Below are positions 58,401 to 64,000 of a stretch of 64,000 bases of DNA, piece by piece. The notes beneath the pieces were generated by a model. The model ran no database searches. It was not told where the DNA came from and was given only the letters and a program-made list of their open reading frames with translations. Every line of letters begins with the position of its first letter. Positions within the stretch are counted from its first letter, which is position 1. This DNA is from Frondihabitans sp. Leaf304 (lineage in GTDB: Bacteria; Actinomycetota; Actinomycetes; Actinomycetales; Microbacteriaceae), in the NCBI RefSeq assembly GCF_001423105.1, contig NZ_LMNV01000002.1:1161815-1225814 (forward strand). The letters are read 5' to 3'. The translations under genes were made by a program, and so were the position numbers.

Positions 58401-58547
58401 ACCCTCCGCCTCGGTCACGTCAGTCGTGGCCGCCTGCGCGGGGACCACGGCCGACGCGGCGATGAGTGCGCCCACGACGGTGGCGACACCGGCGCGGAGA
58501 AGAAGGTGGCCTCGGAGGAGGGTTCGGGTAGACCTCTGGCGGTGCAT
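49401..58547 (-). CDS. Giant wall-anchored adhesin-like protein with 25 Ig-like repeats
   Basis: The 3048 residues comprise a signal peptide (1-39, cleavage after AQA), an N-terminal domain of about 500 residues like choice-of-anchor G family proteins (starting with the ALLSGSGIVDLDNI segment), and 25 tandem Ig-like domains of about 93 residues (about 545-2870). Each domain has the pattern ITxPxxG, VxGTAEPxA, GxWS and VTQTVGGTTS. A Gly/Thr/Pro linker with GGGDPGT heptads follows, then the sorting signal LAFTG, a hydrophobic helix (LPWAAVGAGILALGLGMLG) and RSRRR. LAxTG signals are used by class E sortases. The repeats are diverged, so no recent expansion is evident, except the 21-bp DNA repeat coding the linker. 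AGGA lies 11 bases before the ATG. Likely role: adhesion or surface coat. No active sortase gene lies in the window. Confidence 0.9.
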   Translation of the reverse strand: MHRQRSTRTLLRGHLLLRAGVATVVGALIAASAVVPAQAATTDVTEAEGALLSGSGIVDLDNIAALRGAYSAAPTAGGVVANPLDVTAANAVNVDLGNGVRLLGTNGLLTLGVAGQYASTTPTSATAASGLIGSDGSIGVGPGTAGGVSTLNLTPLLSRVGAASAVASAAQLDIGALASRIQAQRGTTVQPTTDYGIASAKFAVTSPAVAGLNTSLQTSVNGIGSSINNLASNQSALNGVVSGTTGDLTTALGTLIPGLVSVNNTNLTATITGLNLGAVTAPVLARSYTSGAVTITPSTGQIVIDLNTLQALNGQAPNTELLSTPALRSVISAAIQDILVSQVPAALNTAVVAAIGTATVNATLTANVAVAGLNVTRLNVGITTTLGNLLKTTGRTPATVTATGQALGLGGIALSSAVLTPALQPVVDGTLVPLLGGVFQPTVAGIPDTLAAVTRPVSTTLGGLPGILNQLVSITVNAQDASGFQDGRGTDAGSRSVHALRLSVLPAVNAATVDLATSTVKATVTAPVTITAPTAGQQFTVATSTATRSITVTGTGEPGADIAVDLGQGRTGTATVAADGTWSSTIPAVGVGSVTASVTQTFGGATTGPVTRAFTVVAQQPLTITAPTAGRAFTVVSPTAKTPVTVSGTATPGASIALSLGAPSGITGTATAGSDGTWTTDLTGVPVGTYTVSATQTSGGVTSAPVTRPFSVVAGAGLTVTAPADGTQIVVPGADSTATVTVVGTAQPNATVDASLGGGLTGTTTAAADGSYSIPVSGVGVGPHTVSVTQTVGGGTSAAVTRDITVVASSPLVIQSPAAGAEFRVAGPTATTPVTVSGTAQAGATVAVQLAPGISTSVTAGVTGTWSAPFSNVGVGDYTASVTQTVAGTTSPAQTRAFRVIAGDPVVIEAPAAGTTSVVAAPTSTRPVTVSGTAEPRAEVTVVLDDTHQATVTASPTGAWATTFTAIPVGDYQISAAQTVNGSTSTPVVRPYSIVAAVPVTITSPDPAVDVVVAQDGQTTAVTVAGTAQPNAGIAVSLGGGLTATTTADGTGAWSVPVTGVGTGDYVIAVTETVGGTTSPAVTQPLTVRAGDPVVITAPAPGTEVTVFGANGTTTAVITGTAQAGARVTADLAPGFTGTTTASAGGSWTVRIADVPVGDYRLSATQTINGTSSTTAARDFSVVVGGAIVIETPATGTAFAVADPDSVRATTTIAGRADGGAAVEVTLTRGNDAPIIRDTVASGAGAWTVSFADLPVGDYSVEATQTVGGATDSATATTFFVVASEPIAITAPVAGTAYRVADDASVLPVTIRGTAQPNATVDVLVDGRTLTTTASTGGTWSVRADGTADGAGAGLATGTYPVSATQTVGGTTSATPATTSFSIVAGAPFDISTPIAGTELQVADADATLTVPVTGTGESGASVAVTYNGVTKTVTADLVTGNWSTSFSGVGVGTPTFRAIETVGTTSTPAKTRTITVTAAAAVRVTSPAAGDVITVAGPGSTVDVTVTGRAEPNAPVNVNLGGGLTAAVTADGNGIWTAPFADLPVGGYTASVTQTVNGTVSTPITSSFSVEAGDPVVITSPVDGGRITVADADATATVRVVGTAEPNADISIDIDGRTAATTADDNGDWSAPVTGVDVGTHTIAVTQTVGGTTSDPTTSTVTVAAGAPLVIGAPRAGSTITVADAASRVDVPVSGTAQPRATVRIRLDAGDPVDVTADADGNWATTFARVAVSADAYTLHATQTVGGTTSAELDRSFRVVAGAEVTIATPTVGQTYTVARDDSTTDVVVRGTAEPRSTVTAEIAGGTAATTTATAGGTYELTLEDVPTGTPTIEVRQTIGGTTSTDPATVRIVVAPAAPVTITDPATGTTLLVGTTGETVDVPFSGTGQPGANLTVSLGGGLTATTTVDGDGNWTTIVRDVTVGDKTATVTQTIDGVDSTPATRDLTVAVADGVTISDPAVGASFPVATATGLVDVPAAGTAQPNTTVRVTLDDGTAVTVTSNDDGRWNHTFQDVAVGDHTVSAVQILDNGATPAVVRAFEVAVAPAATISTPRPGQQFAVAAGDTATVPVSGTGLPGASILVTLDGGRARTVTVDGSGSWSTTYAGVAVGTGQVVEATQTVGGTAQDPIDVTFDVVVSAAPAAPVAITSPAAGAVIPDTTGDGTVDVPLTGTGEPGSTIDVDLGGGSTATTTVGTGGDWAVTVSDVPVGPITVVVTQTTDGVVTGSDSLAIVGETVAPAVITVPDSGASFPVATADSTADITVRGTGEPGARVTVSLGAGLTGTDTVSAGGTWSVIVADVPVGQFTVTVSETVDGATLPDVTQPLEVVVGDAVAITTPRDGSTVVTPVGSTTSSLPVSGTADPGALVSVTLDGGTPKTVNADSDGDWSVTFTGVDNGDHTIAASETLADGATTPVTSTITTRAAAAAAITSPQRNQQYEVIAGTTPTIVVTGTGEPGATVSVAVTGSPATTVRVTAQGTWSATFANVSAGDHVASATQTFGGVAGDPTRVPFSVVETATPVVGPTITSPTTGQIVRDDDGDGYFDVTVRGTGDPGSTIEVDLGSGITRTVTVGTDGTWATTVTAVPDGPQTIVVTQTTGGDVTGSASVSIEGSQAAPITISAPTAGQRINAPATGPATITVTGRAEPGAAIRLRLDNGTVVTTTAAGDGSWSIPLEGVGVGSHSVSATETVGASTSAPVSVAFTVVSAAPAGTITVLAPAPDALIVDRDGNGSEPVTVSGTATSGALVTVVLDDGVTLTTTASDAGEWSVLYPGVSTGSHSFVASQTANGLTTSAPSQDFLVRATDPIVILQPAPGSTFLATTDGTATIRVAGTSDPGGLVTVSVDNGRNFTTTADDNGAWTLDISGVAPGQHTVTATETVLGSTSDPVSTVFGVMSPPSTGGGQPGTGGGEPGTGGGDPGTGGGDPGTGGGDPGTGGGQPGTGGGQPGTGGGTGGGTGTGNGGTGSGSGGTGTGSGSGTGSNQDPALSPAGTGGTGTPGSLVDGALAFTGSTVLPWAAVGAGILALGLGMLGASRALSTFRSRRR
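49680..49850. repeat. 21-bp tandem repeat coding the adhesin linker
   Basis: GTGCCGGGGTCACCGCC-like units repeat every 21 bp and encode GGGDPGT/GGGQPGT heptads. The DNA copies are much more alike than the Ig-domain repeats, so their number may vary between strains. Confidence 0.75.
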
Positions 58548-59086
58548 GGGGTGCTTCTTCCTGACAGGTCGGGCCTGTCACTGATCCGGAAACCCCCCGG
58601 TGGTGGGTCGGGAGGGTCGAGCTGCCGCGGTGCTGGTGAGGCGATGCGGGTGGTGCTGGTGCTGCGGCTGTCGACCTGGTGAGGGTCGGCGGTGGTGCAG
58701 GTGGTGCAAGTGCCGACCTGGTGAGGGACGGCGGTGTGCGGGTGGTGCCGTTAGGCCGAGTGGGTCGACGGAGAGATGCGGGATGCGCGGTGGTGAGGCG
58801 CGCATCCCGCGGAGCCGCCTCGCGCCGCACGGGGGCAGCGAGACGGAGTACGCAAGGCGAAAGACGACAAGGGTGAGTTGCCGCGTGTCGCGGTGATCCT
58901 GATCCTGGTGTGCGACGTCACGGTCGCGTCCTTTCCCTGCGGGGGCCTCCTGGTGAGGGAGGTGGCGTCACTCTGGTGAGGAGCTCGGCCGTTTTGGTGT
59001 GGCCATCATAAGCAGATCACTGGACGCCGAACCAACCAATCTGGTTCGCTCGTACCCCCAGAACGAGTGTCGCGCCGTCCCCCCGC
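58548..59086. other. Long upstream region of the giant adhesin gene
   Basis: About 540 bp without a supported gene. On the plus strand it is rich in GGTGGTGC-like low-complexity sequence (58610-58760). Five copies of CTGGTGAGG are listed separately. A promoter for the giant gene must lie here, but I cannot fix it. Confidence 0.5.
58633..58981 (-). promoter_or_regulatory. Five copies of CCTCACCAG upstream of the giant adhesin gene
   Basis: The plus-strand word CTGGTGAGG occurs at 58633, 58676, 58718, 58950 and 58973. The first three are 42-43 bp apart, about four helical turns. The arrangement looks like an array of regulator sites or of degenerate 42-bp repeats. Confidence 0.4.
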
Positions 59087-59170
59087 CCGAATTTGAAGGA
59101 AAAACCGCCCCAGCCGAGCGCACTTATGCCGATCGGGCTGCCTCCCCCGACGTTTCTCCTTCGAATTTGC
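59087..59170. repeat. 84-bp palindromic element, family B, second copy
   Basis: CCGAATTTGAAGGA (59087-59100) and TCCTTCGAATTTG (59157-59169) are inverted arms. Its reverse complement aligns with 33200-33284, sharing GAAGGAGAAACGT at one end and the CCTTCAAATTCGG arm at the other. Confidence 0.8.
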
Positions 59171-59210
59171 AGACCCCCCGCAGCCTGCCCGCGAACCAGC
59201 GCGCAAAAAG

Positions 59211-59232
59211 AAAGACTCTCCACGCACCCGCC
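59211..59232 (-). repeat. Partial duplicate of the SRP RNA 3' end
   Basis: On the minus strand this 22-bp stretch (GGCGGGTGCGTGGAGAGTC followed by TTT) differs at one position from the SRP RNA 3' end and terminator start at 59305-59326, and is also followed by a T-rich run. It lies 94 bp downstream of the original. Confidence 0.7.
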
Positions 59233-59307
59233 GGCGCGGCGAAGCCGCTGCCTAAAAGCACCACTGGCCGGTGCGCCGCGGTTTTCGAGCCAGGCGAGAA
59301 AACAAAA

Positions 59308-59395
59308 GACTCCCCACGCACCCGCCAGAGCCCGGTTACCCTTGCTGCATTTCTGCCCTGGGGGAGTTGGCCTGGATGGCGCCACGTGGGGAGCC
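59308..59395 (-). ncRNA. ffs: Signal recognition particle RNA, small bacterial type (4.5S)
   Basis: The RNA scaffold that, with Ffh, directs membrane-protein targeting. The minus strand holds the conserved helix 8: CCCAGGGCAGAAATGCAGCA with a GAAA tetraloop on GCA/TGC and the asymmetric AGCA loop bound by Ffh, continuing AAGGGTAACCGGGC. The ends pair: GGCTCCCCACG at the 5' side with CGTGGGGAGTC at the 3' side. The RNA is followed by TTTTGTTTTC as terminator and preceded by a -10 (TAAAGT). In other actinobacteria ffs usually lies just upstream of dnaX; here the adhesin gene is between them. Confidence 0.88.
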
Positions 59396-59402
59396 GACAT
59401 CC

Positions 59403-59408
59403 ACTTTA
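59403..59408 (-). promoter_or_regulatory. -10 element for the SRP RNA
   Basis: TAAAGT on the minus strand ends 7 bases before the predicted 5' end at 59395. The -35 is weak (CCTGCA at 17 bp). Confidence 0.5.
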
Positions 59409-59452
59409 GCGGTTTCCACCGCGCATGCAGGACACCCGGGTTGGATAGACCC

Positions 59453-60130
59453 ATGAGAATCGTCATCGCCGGTGGTCACGGCAAGATCGCCCAGCTCCTT
59501 GAACGTCAGCTGTCGACAGCGGGTCACGACCCGGTCGGCATTGTCCGCAACACCGATCACGTCGCTGATCTCGAGAAAGTCGGGGCGCGCGCACTCGTGC
59601 TCGACCTTGAGAGCACCGATGTCGCCACCCTCGCGGGTCACCTCGACGGAGCCGATGCCGTCGTTTTCGCTGCCGGTGGCGGCGGTAGCAGCGGGGCGGA
59701 GCGCAAGCTCACCATCGACCGAGATGGCGCGATCCTTCTGGCCGATGCCGCTGAGGCGGCCGGGGTCTCGCGGTACGTGCTTGTGTCAGCCATGCACACC
59801 GACGACTTCGATGCGAAGCGTGCTGAGCTTCCCGCGGCCGACGACGATGTGTTCCAGGTCTATCTGCGCGCGAAGAGCGAGGCCGATGCCAACGTTCGCG
59901 CTCGCGACGGGCTCGACTGGACCATCGTCCGCCCCGGCACCCTCACCGACGACCCCGCGACGGGCACAATCGCCGTGGGATCGCGACTCGACAGCGGCGA
60001 GATCTCGCGCGCCGATGTGGCCGACGTCATCGCCACGTCGCTGATCGAGGGCACCGCCGTCAAGACGCAGTTCGAGGTCACAGCCGGCGAGATCCCGATC
60101 GGCGATGCCCTGAGCACCATCAAGTACTGA
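59453..60130 (+). CDS. NAD(P)-binding atypical SDR / epimerase-like protein
   Basis: A 225-residue Rossmann protein. It starts MRIVIAGGHGKIAQLLERQL, the GxxGxxG-like motif (GGHGKIA) of SDR_a5-type atypical reductases (YwnB/HSCARG/biliverdin-reductase-B-like). AVVFAAGGG (near 71) and SRYVLVSAM (near 103) follow, then WTIVRPGTL near 155. No classical YxxxK catalytic pair is obvious, so it could be an NADPH sensor or a reductase. The ATG at 59453 lacks a ribosome site, and the SRP RNA promoter is directly behind it, so transcription is divergent. It is followed by palindromic repeats. Confidence 0.85.
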   Translation: MRIVIAGGHGKIAQLLERQLSTAGHDPVGIVRNTDHVADLEKVGARALVLDLESTDVATLAGHLDGADAVVFAAGGGGSSGAERKLTIDRDGAILLADAAEAAGVSRYVLVSAMHTDDFDAKRAELPAADDDVFQVYLRAKSEADANVRARDGLDWTIVRPGTLTDDPATGTIAVGSRLDSGEISRADVADVIATSLIEGTAVKTQFEVTAGEIPIGDALSTIKY

Positions 60131-60137
60131 ACTTATT

Positions 60138-60328
60138 GGTCGCGGCGTGGGTCGCGGTGCCGGACCTCCGACAAGCTCCGGCCACCCGGCACTGCGACCC
60201 CCACCGCTCCGCCATGTTCACTGGTCGCGGCGTGGGTCGCGGTGCCGGACCTCCGACAAGCTCCGGCCTCCCGGCACTGCGACCCCCACCGCTCCGCCAT
60301 GTTCCCAGGTCGCGGCGTCGGTCGCGGT
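60138..60328. repeat. Family A palindromes as an 85-bp tandem repeat (two and a quarter copies)
   Basis: Units start at 60138, 60223 and 60308, an exact 85-bp step; the third is cut short at 60328, where the next element begins. Each full unit holds GGGTCGCGGTGCCGG paired with CCGGCACTGCGACCC around the loop ACCTCCGACAAGCTCCGG. They lie between the convergent SDR and ackA genes. Confidence 0.9.
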
Positions 60329-60412
60329 GCAAATTTGAGAGCAATCAGGATCCGGCACCCCACAGATCACACCAACCGCCCGGGCGCCGAATCCAATCGC
60401 TCTCAAATTCGC
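60329..60412. repeat. 84-bp inverted-repeat element, family-B-like
   Basis: GCAAATTTGAGAGC (60329-60342) and GCTCTCAAATTCGC (60399-60412) match at 13 of 14 positions. The length equals the family B copies, but the interior differs. It abuts the truncated third family A unit. Confidence 0.75.
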
Positions 60413-60517
60413 GCCCCCTCCGCTCCACACCCCCTGCGGACTAACCTCCGCGCCGCGGCACGTCCCCCAGTCCGTACGACGTCTGCCCGCAAGCCGGCGC
60501 CCCTCACTACGCCATGG

Positions 60518-60590
60518 CGGCGCGACAGCGGTCGCAGCACCGAACGACCGGAGCTTGTCGGAGGTCCGGTGCCGCGACCGCTGTCGCGCC
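60518..60590. repeat. Family A palindrome, reverse orientation, next to ackA
   Basis: Arms of about 25 bp with two mismatches, core GCGACAGCGGTCGC (60522-60535) against GCGACCGCTGTCGC (60574-60587), around GACCGGAGCTTGTCGGAGGT, the reverse complement of the family A loop. It ends 9 bp from the ackA stop and likely serves as its terminator. Confidence 0.85.
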
Positions 60591-60598
60591 CAACCAAT

Positions 60599-61792
60599 TC
60601 AGACCAGCGCAGCCGCCTGCCGCGCGATCTCGAGCTCCTCGTCGGTCGGCACGACCAGCACGGCGACCGGCGCCCCTTCCGCCGAGATGTAGCGGGCGTC
60701 GCGGGATCTGAGCTCGTTGCGGTCGTCGTCGATCGTGATGCCGAGAAAGTCGAGGCCGAGCAGGGTGCGGCGCCGCAGCAGCGCGTTGTTCTCGCCGACG
60801 CCGGCGGTGAAGACGATCGCGTCGAGACCGCCCAGTTGCGCGATGTACGCGCCGACGTAGTGCCGGATCCTGTGCCGGTAGACGGCGAGGGCCCCCTCGG
60901 CGACCTCGTCGCCCCGCGAGGCTGCGTCTTGGACGTCGCGCATGTCGCCGTTGCCGGTGAGGCCGAGCAGTCCGCTCTTCTTATTGAGCATCGTCTCGAG
61001 CTCTTCGAGCGAGAGCCCTTCTTCGCGGTGCAGGTGGAACACGACAGCCGGGTCGACGTCGCCGGAGCGCGTGCCCATCACGAGGCCCTCGAGGGGCGTG
61101 AGGCCCATCGACGTCTCGATGCTTCGTCCGCCGTCGATCGCGGTCGCGGAGGCTCCGTTGCCGATATGCAGCACGATCATCTTCAGCTCGGCAAGCGGCT
61201 TGCCGAGAAAGTCCGCGGCGGCCTGCGAGACGAACTTGTGCGATGTGCCGTGGAACCCGTAGCGGCGGATCGAGTGCTTCTCGGCGAGCGCCGCGTCGAT
61301 CGCGTACGTGTAGGCGGCGGGGGCGAGCGTTTGGTGGAACGCCGTGTCGAACACGGCGACCTGCGGCGAGTCGGGGAAGGCCTCACGGGCCGCGCGGATC
61401 CCCTGCAGGTTCGCCGGGTTGTGCAGCGGCGCGAGGGCGGAGAGCCGCTCGATGGCCTTCTCGACGTCGGGGGTGACGACGGTGGCGCGATCGAACTCCG
61501 AGCCGCCGTGCACGACCCGATGCCCGACCGCGATCAGCGGGTGCTCGTCGAACGAGGGCCCGTGCTGCTCGAAGGCTTTCAGCATCGCCGCGAACCCCGC
61601 GGCGTGATCGGGGATCGCGATCGAGTCGTTCAACGTCTCGTCGCCGGTCTTCGCGTTCTTGTGCTTCGTGACGCCGGTCACCTCGCCGATCCGTTCGACG
61701 AGGCCGGAGGCGAGAGTCCGCTCCCCCTCGAGCTCGATCAGCTGGTACTTGAACGACGACGAACCGGAGTTGACGACGAGGACTGCGCTCAC
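60599..61792 (-). CDS. ackA: Acetate kinase
   Basis: Interconverts acetyl phosphate and acetate with ADP/ATP. The 397 residues are the family length, with VVNSGSSSFKYQL (6-18), HRVVHGGSEF (near 87), TAFHQTL (near 143), RYGFHGTSH (near 172) and the ATP motif HIGNGASATAI (near 200). The GTG at 61792 has AGGAG 7 bases upstream and follows pta after 49 bp in the usual pta-ackA operon. Confidence 0.97.
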   Translation of the reverse strand: MSAVLVVNSGSSSFKYQLIELEGERTLASGLVERIGEVTGVTKHKNAKTGDETLNDSIAIPDHAAGFAAMLKAFEQHGPSFDEHPLIAVGHRVVHGGSEFDRATVVTPDVEKAIERLSALAPLHNPANLQGIRAAREAFPDSPQVAVFDTAFHQTLAPAAYTYAIDAALAEKHSIRRYGFHGTSHKFVSQAAADFLGKPLAELKMIVLHIGNGASATAIDGGRSIETSMGLTPLEGLVMGTRSGDVDPAVVFHLHREEGLSLEELETMLNKKSGLLGLTGNGDMRDVQDAASRGDEVAEGALAVYRHRIRHYVGAYIAQLGGLDAIVFTAGVGENNALLRRRTLLGLDFLGITIDDDRNELRSRDARYISAEGAPVAVLVVPTDEELEIARQAAALV

Positions 61793-61841
61793 AGTGGTGC
61801 TCCTAAGAAGAGAAAACGAGGATCCGAGACAGACCCGACTG

Positions 61842-63941
61842 CTACTGGGTACCGGCCTGAATCGCGGTGATGGCGACCGTGTTCACGATGTCGCTCACCA
61901 GGGCGCCGCGCGACAGGTCGTTGATCGGCTTGTTCAGCCCCTGCAGTATCGGCCCGATAGCGACGGCGCCAGCACTCCGCTGGACGGCCTTGTACGTGTT
62001 GTTGCCCGTGTTGAGGTCGGGGAAGATGAACACGGTCGCCCGGCCTGCCACCTGCGAGTCGGGCATCTTGGTGGCCGCGACGCCGGGGTCGGCGGCGGCG
62101 TCGTACTGGATCGGGCCCTCGACCAGGAGGTCGGGTCGGCGTTCGCGAACCAGCGCCGTGGCGGCGCGGACCTTTTCGACGTCGGCGCCGGATCCTGAGG
62201 TTCCGGTCGAGTAGCTGAGCATCGCGATGCGCGGCTCGATCCCGAACTGCACTGCCGTCTCGGCCGACGAGATAGCGATGTCGGCGAGCTGCTCCGCCGT
62301 CGGGTCGGGGATCACGGCACAGTCACCGTAGACCAGCACGCGATCGGCGAGCGCCATCAGGAACACGCTCGAGACGACCTTCACACCTGGGCGGGTCTTG
62401 ATGACCTCGAACGACGGCCGGATCGTGTGCGCCGTGGTGTGCTTCGCGCCCGACACCATGCCGTCGGCGAGCCCCATCGTCACCATCATCGTGCCGAAGT
62501 ACGAGACGTCGGTGACGGTGTCCATCGCCATATCGATCGTGACGCCCTTGTGTGCGCGGAGGGCGGCGTACTCAGTGGCGAACTTCGTCTGCAGGTCGTG
62601 ATCGTTCGGGTCGAGCACGGTGGCGTCGTCGAGGTCGAGGCCGAGCTCGGCGCCACGGGAGCGCACGCTCGACTCGTTACCGAGCAGGGTGAGATCGGCG
62701 ACCCCGCGCTGGAGCAGCGACGAGGCGGCGCGCAGAATGCGGTCGTCGTCGCCCTCGGGCAGCACGATGTGCTTCTTGTTGCCACGAGCGCGTTCGAGCA
62801 ACTGGTACTCGAACATGAGCGGTGTGACGACCTCGGAGGGGCTGACCTGCAGCAGCCGGAGCAGCTCGGCGCCGTCGACGTTGGTCTCGAACAGCGACAG
62901 GGCGAGGTCGTACTTGCGCGGCGACTCGGCCGCCAGGCGACCGCGCGTCTGCGTGATGCGCAGGGCCGTGTCGTAGGTGCCGAGCTCCGACCAGAGAATG
63001 GGGAGCGGGCTGTTCAGACCGCCGATGAGGCGCACCACCTGTGGCGCGAGGTCGAACCCGCCGTTCAAGACGATGCCGGCCAGCGACGGGAACGTGTCAG
63101 ACGCGTGCGCGAGCACGGTCGCGACGAGAACGTCGGAACGATCGCCGGGAACCACGACGACAGCGCCCTCGGTGAGGCGGGGCAGCACGTTCTCCATCGA
63201 CATGGCGGCGACCACGACGCCGACGGCCTCGCGGTCGAGCAGAGCGTCGTCACCACGGATCAGCCGAGCCCGCGTCGCCGACATCACGGCGCGCAGGGTC
63301 GGCGAGACCAGCACGCGGTCTTCGGGCAGCGCCCAGACCGGCACGGTGCCCTCGGGGCCGGCCTCGAGGGCCCCGCGGATGCCGGCAACGACCTCCGCCA
63401 TCAAGTCGGGCTCGACGCGGTTCGCGACGACGGCCAGCAGACTCGCGTGCTCGTTGCGGAGCTCGATGGTCGTCAGCTCGGCGACCTGACGCATATCGGC
63501 CCCCGTGCGAGACCGGTCACCATCGGCCGTGCGCCCACCGAGCACTAACAGCACGGGCGCCCCGAGGTTGGCAGCGATACGGGCGTTGAACGACAGCTCG
63601 GTCGGGCTGCCGACATCGGTGTAGTCGGAACCGACGATCACCACGGCGTCGCACTGCCGCTCGATGGCTGCGAACCGACCCACGATCGTCGCCAGCGCCG
63701 CATCGGGATCGGCGTGGACATCGTCGTAGGTGACGCCGATGCACTCGTCATACGGCAGATCGACGCTGTCGTGAGCGAGCAACAACTCGAGCACATAGTC
63801 GGGCTCCGACGTCGACCTCGCGACCGGCCGGAACACCCCCACCCGGCCCAACTCGTGACTCAGGGTGTCGAGCACCCCGAGCGCCACAGTCGACTTGCCG
63901 GTGTGGCCCTCTGCTGACGTGATGTAGATGCGTGTCGACAC
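61842..63941 (-). CDS. pta: Phosphate acetyltransferase (long type)
   Basis: Converts acetyl-CoA and phosphate to acetyl phosphate. The 699 residues are the long form: an N-terminal BioD-like P-loop region (ITSAEGHTGKSTVALGVLD, 7-25), a central DRTGG-type domain (about 210-330) and a C-terminal PTA_PTB catalytic domain (about 375-699) with IVLPEGDDDRILRAA and the late YSTGTSGSGADVEKV. The GTG at 63941 has no ribosome site and TAGGGT 7 bases upstream, so a leaderless mRNA is likely. ackA follows. Confidence 0.96.
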   Translation of the reverse strand: MSTRIYITSAEGHTGKSTVALGVLDTLSHELGRVGVFRPVARSTSEPDYVLELLLAHDSVDLPYDECIGVTYDDVHADPDAALATIVGRFAAIERQCDAVVIVGSDYTDVGSPTELSFNARIAANLGAPVLLVLGGRTADGDRSRTGADMRQVAELTTIELRNEHASLLAVVANRVEPDLMAEVVAGIRGALEAGPEGTVPVWALPEDRVLVSPTLRAVMSATRARLIRGDDALLDREAVGVVVAAMSMENVLPRLTEGAVVVVPGDRSDVLVATVLAHASDTFPSLAGIVLNGGFDLAPQVVRLIGGLNSPLPILWSELGTYDTALRITQTRGRLAAESPRKYDLALSLFETNVDGAELLRLLQVSPSEVVTPLMFEYQLLERARGNKKHIVLPEGDDDRILRAASSLLQRGVADLTLLGNESSVRSRGAELGLDLDDATVLDPNDHDLQTKFATEYAALRAHKGVTIDMAMDTVTDVSYFGTMMVTMGLADGMVSGAKHTTAHTIRPSFEVIKTRPGVKVVSSVFLMALADRVLVYGDCAVIPDPTAEQLADIAISSAETAVQFGIEPRIAMLSYSTGTSGSGADVEKVRAATALVRERRPDLLVEGPIQYDAAADPGVAATKMPDSQVAGRATVFIFPDLNTGNNTYKAVQRSAGAVAIGPILQGLNKPINDLSRGALVSDIVNTVAITAIQAGTQ

Positions 63942-63948
63942 GCGACCA

Positions 63949-63954
63949 ACCCTA
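63949..63954 (-). promoter_or_regulatory. -10 element TAGGGT for a leaderless pta transcript
   Basis: TAGGGT on the minus strand ends 7 bases before the pta GTG. No -35 can be judged this near the window edge. Confidence 0.4.
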
Positions 63955-64000
63955 GGGCCGGATGCTCGGAGCGGCCTGCGATACCGACACCGACAAGGAT

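Overview
The window reads as an ordinary chromosomal segment of a high-G+C actinobacterium, most likely of the family Microbacteriaceae. Pointers are: many GTG starts with 1-4 bp gene overlaps; leaderless-type promoters; TopA with a Lys/Ala-rich tail and no zinc fingers; the block holB-tmk-topA-Tad genes-acs-ridA-bifunctional PBP-phosphoesterase-tRNA-Pro, which follows the order known from mycobacteria; the dnaX-recR-lysC-asd cluster; and a LAxTG-type wall anchor. I see no phage, insertion sequence, CRISPR array or replication origin.

Layout. 1-460: end of an ABC exporter. 461-1227: non-coding, built of a 19-bp tandem array and a triplicated 158-bp double-palindrome unit. 1228-5431 (minus): nicotinamidase, DacB-type carboxypeptidase, Gfo/Idh/MocA oxidoreductase, ribokinase. 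5610-16374 (minus): an enlarged phosphate-transport locus, pstC-pstA-pstS followed by two further large secreted or membrane-anchored PstS-like proteins, a sortase-fold protein with no cysteine at all, and pstB. 16671-18031: small membrane protein, tRNA-Thr, TetR regulator. 18046-26098 (minus): holB, tmk, topA and a compact Tad/Flp secretion locus. 26528-32938: acs, ridA, a 52-residue DUF4177 gene, a PonA2-like PBP and a metallophosphoesterase, then tRNA-Pro. 33396-36573: secreted metzincin-type protease and a DUF2510 membrane protein. 36585-40350 (minus): thymidine kinase and a sensor system made of a kinase, a degenerate kinase-like partner and a LuxR-type regulator. 40809-49302 (minus): mqo, asd, lysC, a DUF559 gene bracketed by inverted repeats, recR, dnaX. 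49401-58547 (minus): a 3048-residue wall-anchored protein with 25 Ig-like repeats. 59308-59395 (minus): the SRP RNA. 59453-63941: NAD(P)-binding epimerase-like protein, ackA, pta.

How the genes work together. Acs and AckA-Pta give both routes between acetate and acetyl-CoA. LysC and Asd begin the aspartate pathway towards lysine/DAP, methionine and threonine. DacB and the PonA2-like PBP act on peptidoglycan. DnaX, HolB and RecR are replication and repair functions. The large cell-surface investment (giant adhesin, Ig-bearing phosphate-binding proteins, metzincin) suggests a surface-associated lifestyle.

Most unusual: (1) the pst locus with three binding proteins and a catalytically dead sortase-like protein; (2) the DUF559 gene inside about 64-bp terminal inverted repeats, interrupting recR-lysC; (3) the giant adhesin gene between the SRP RNA and dnaX; (4) several families of palindromic intergenic elements; (5) strong over-representation of the octamer AGGATCCG. 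All calls are from reading the sequence; no database search was run.
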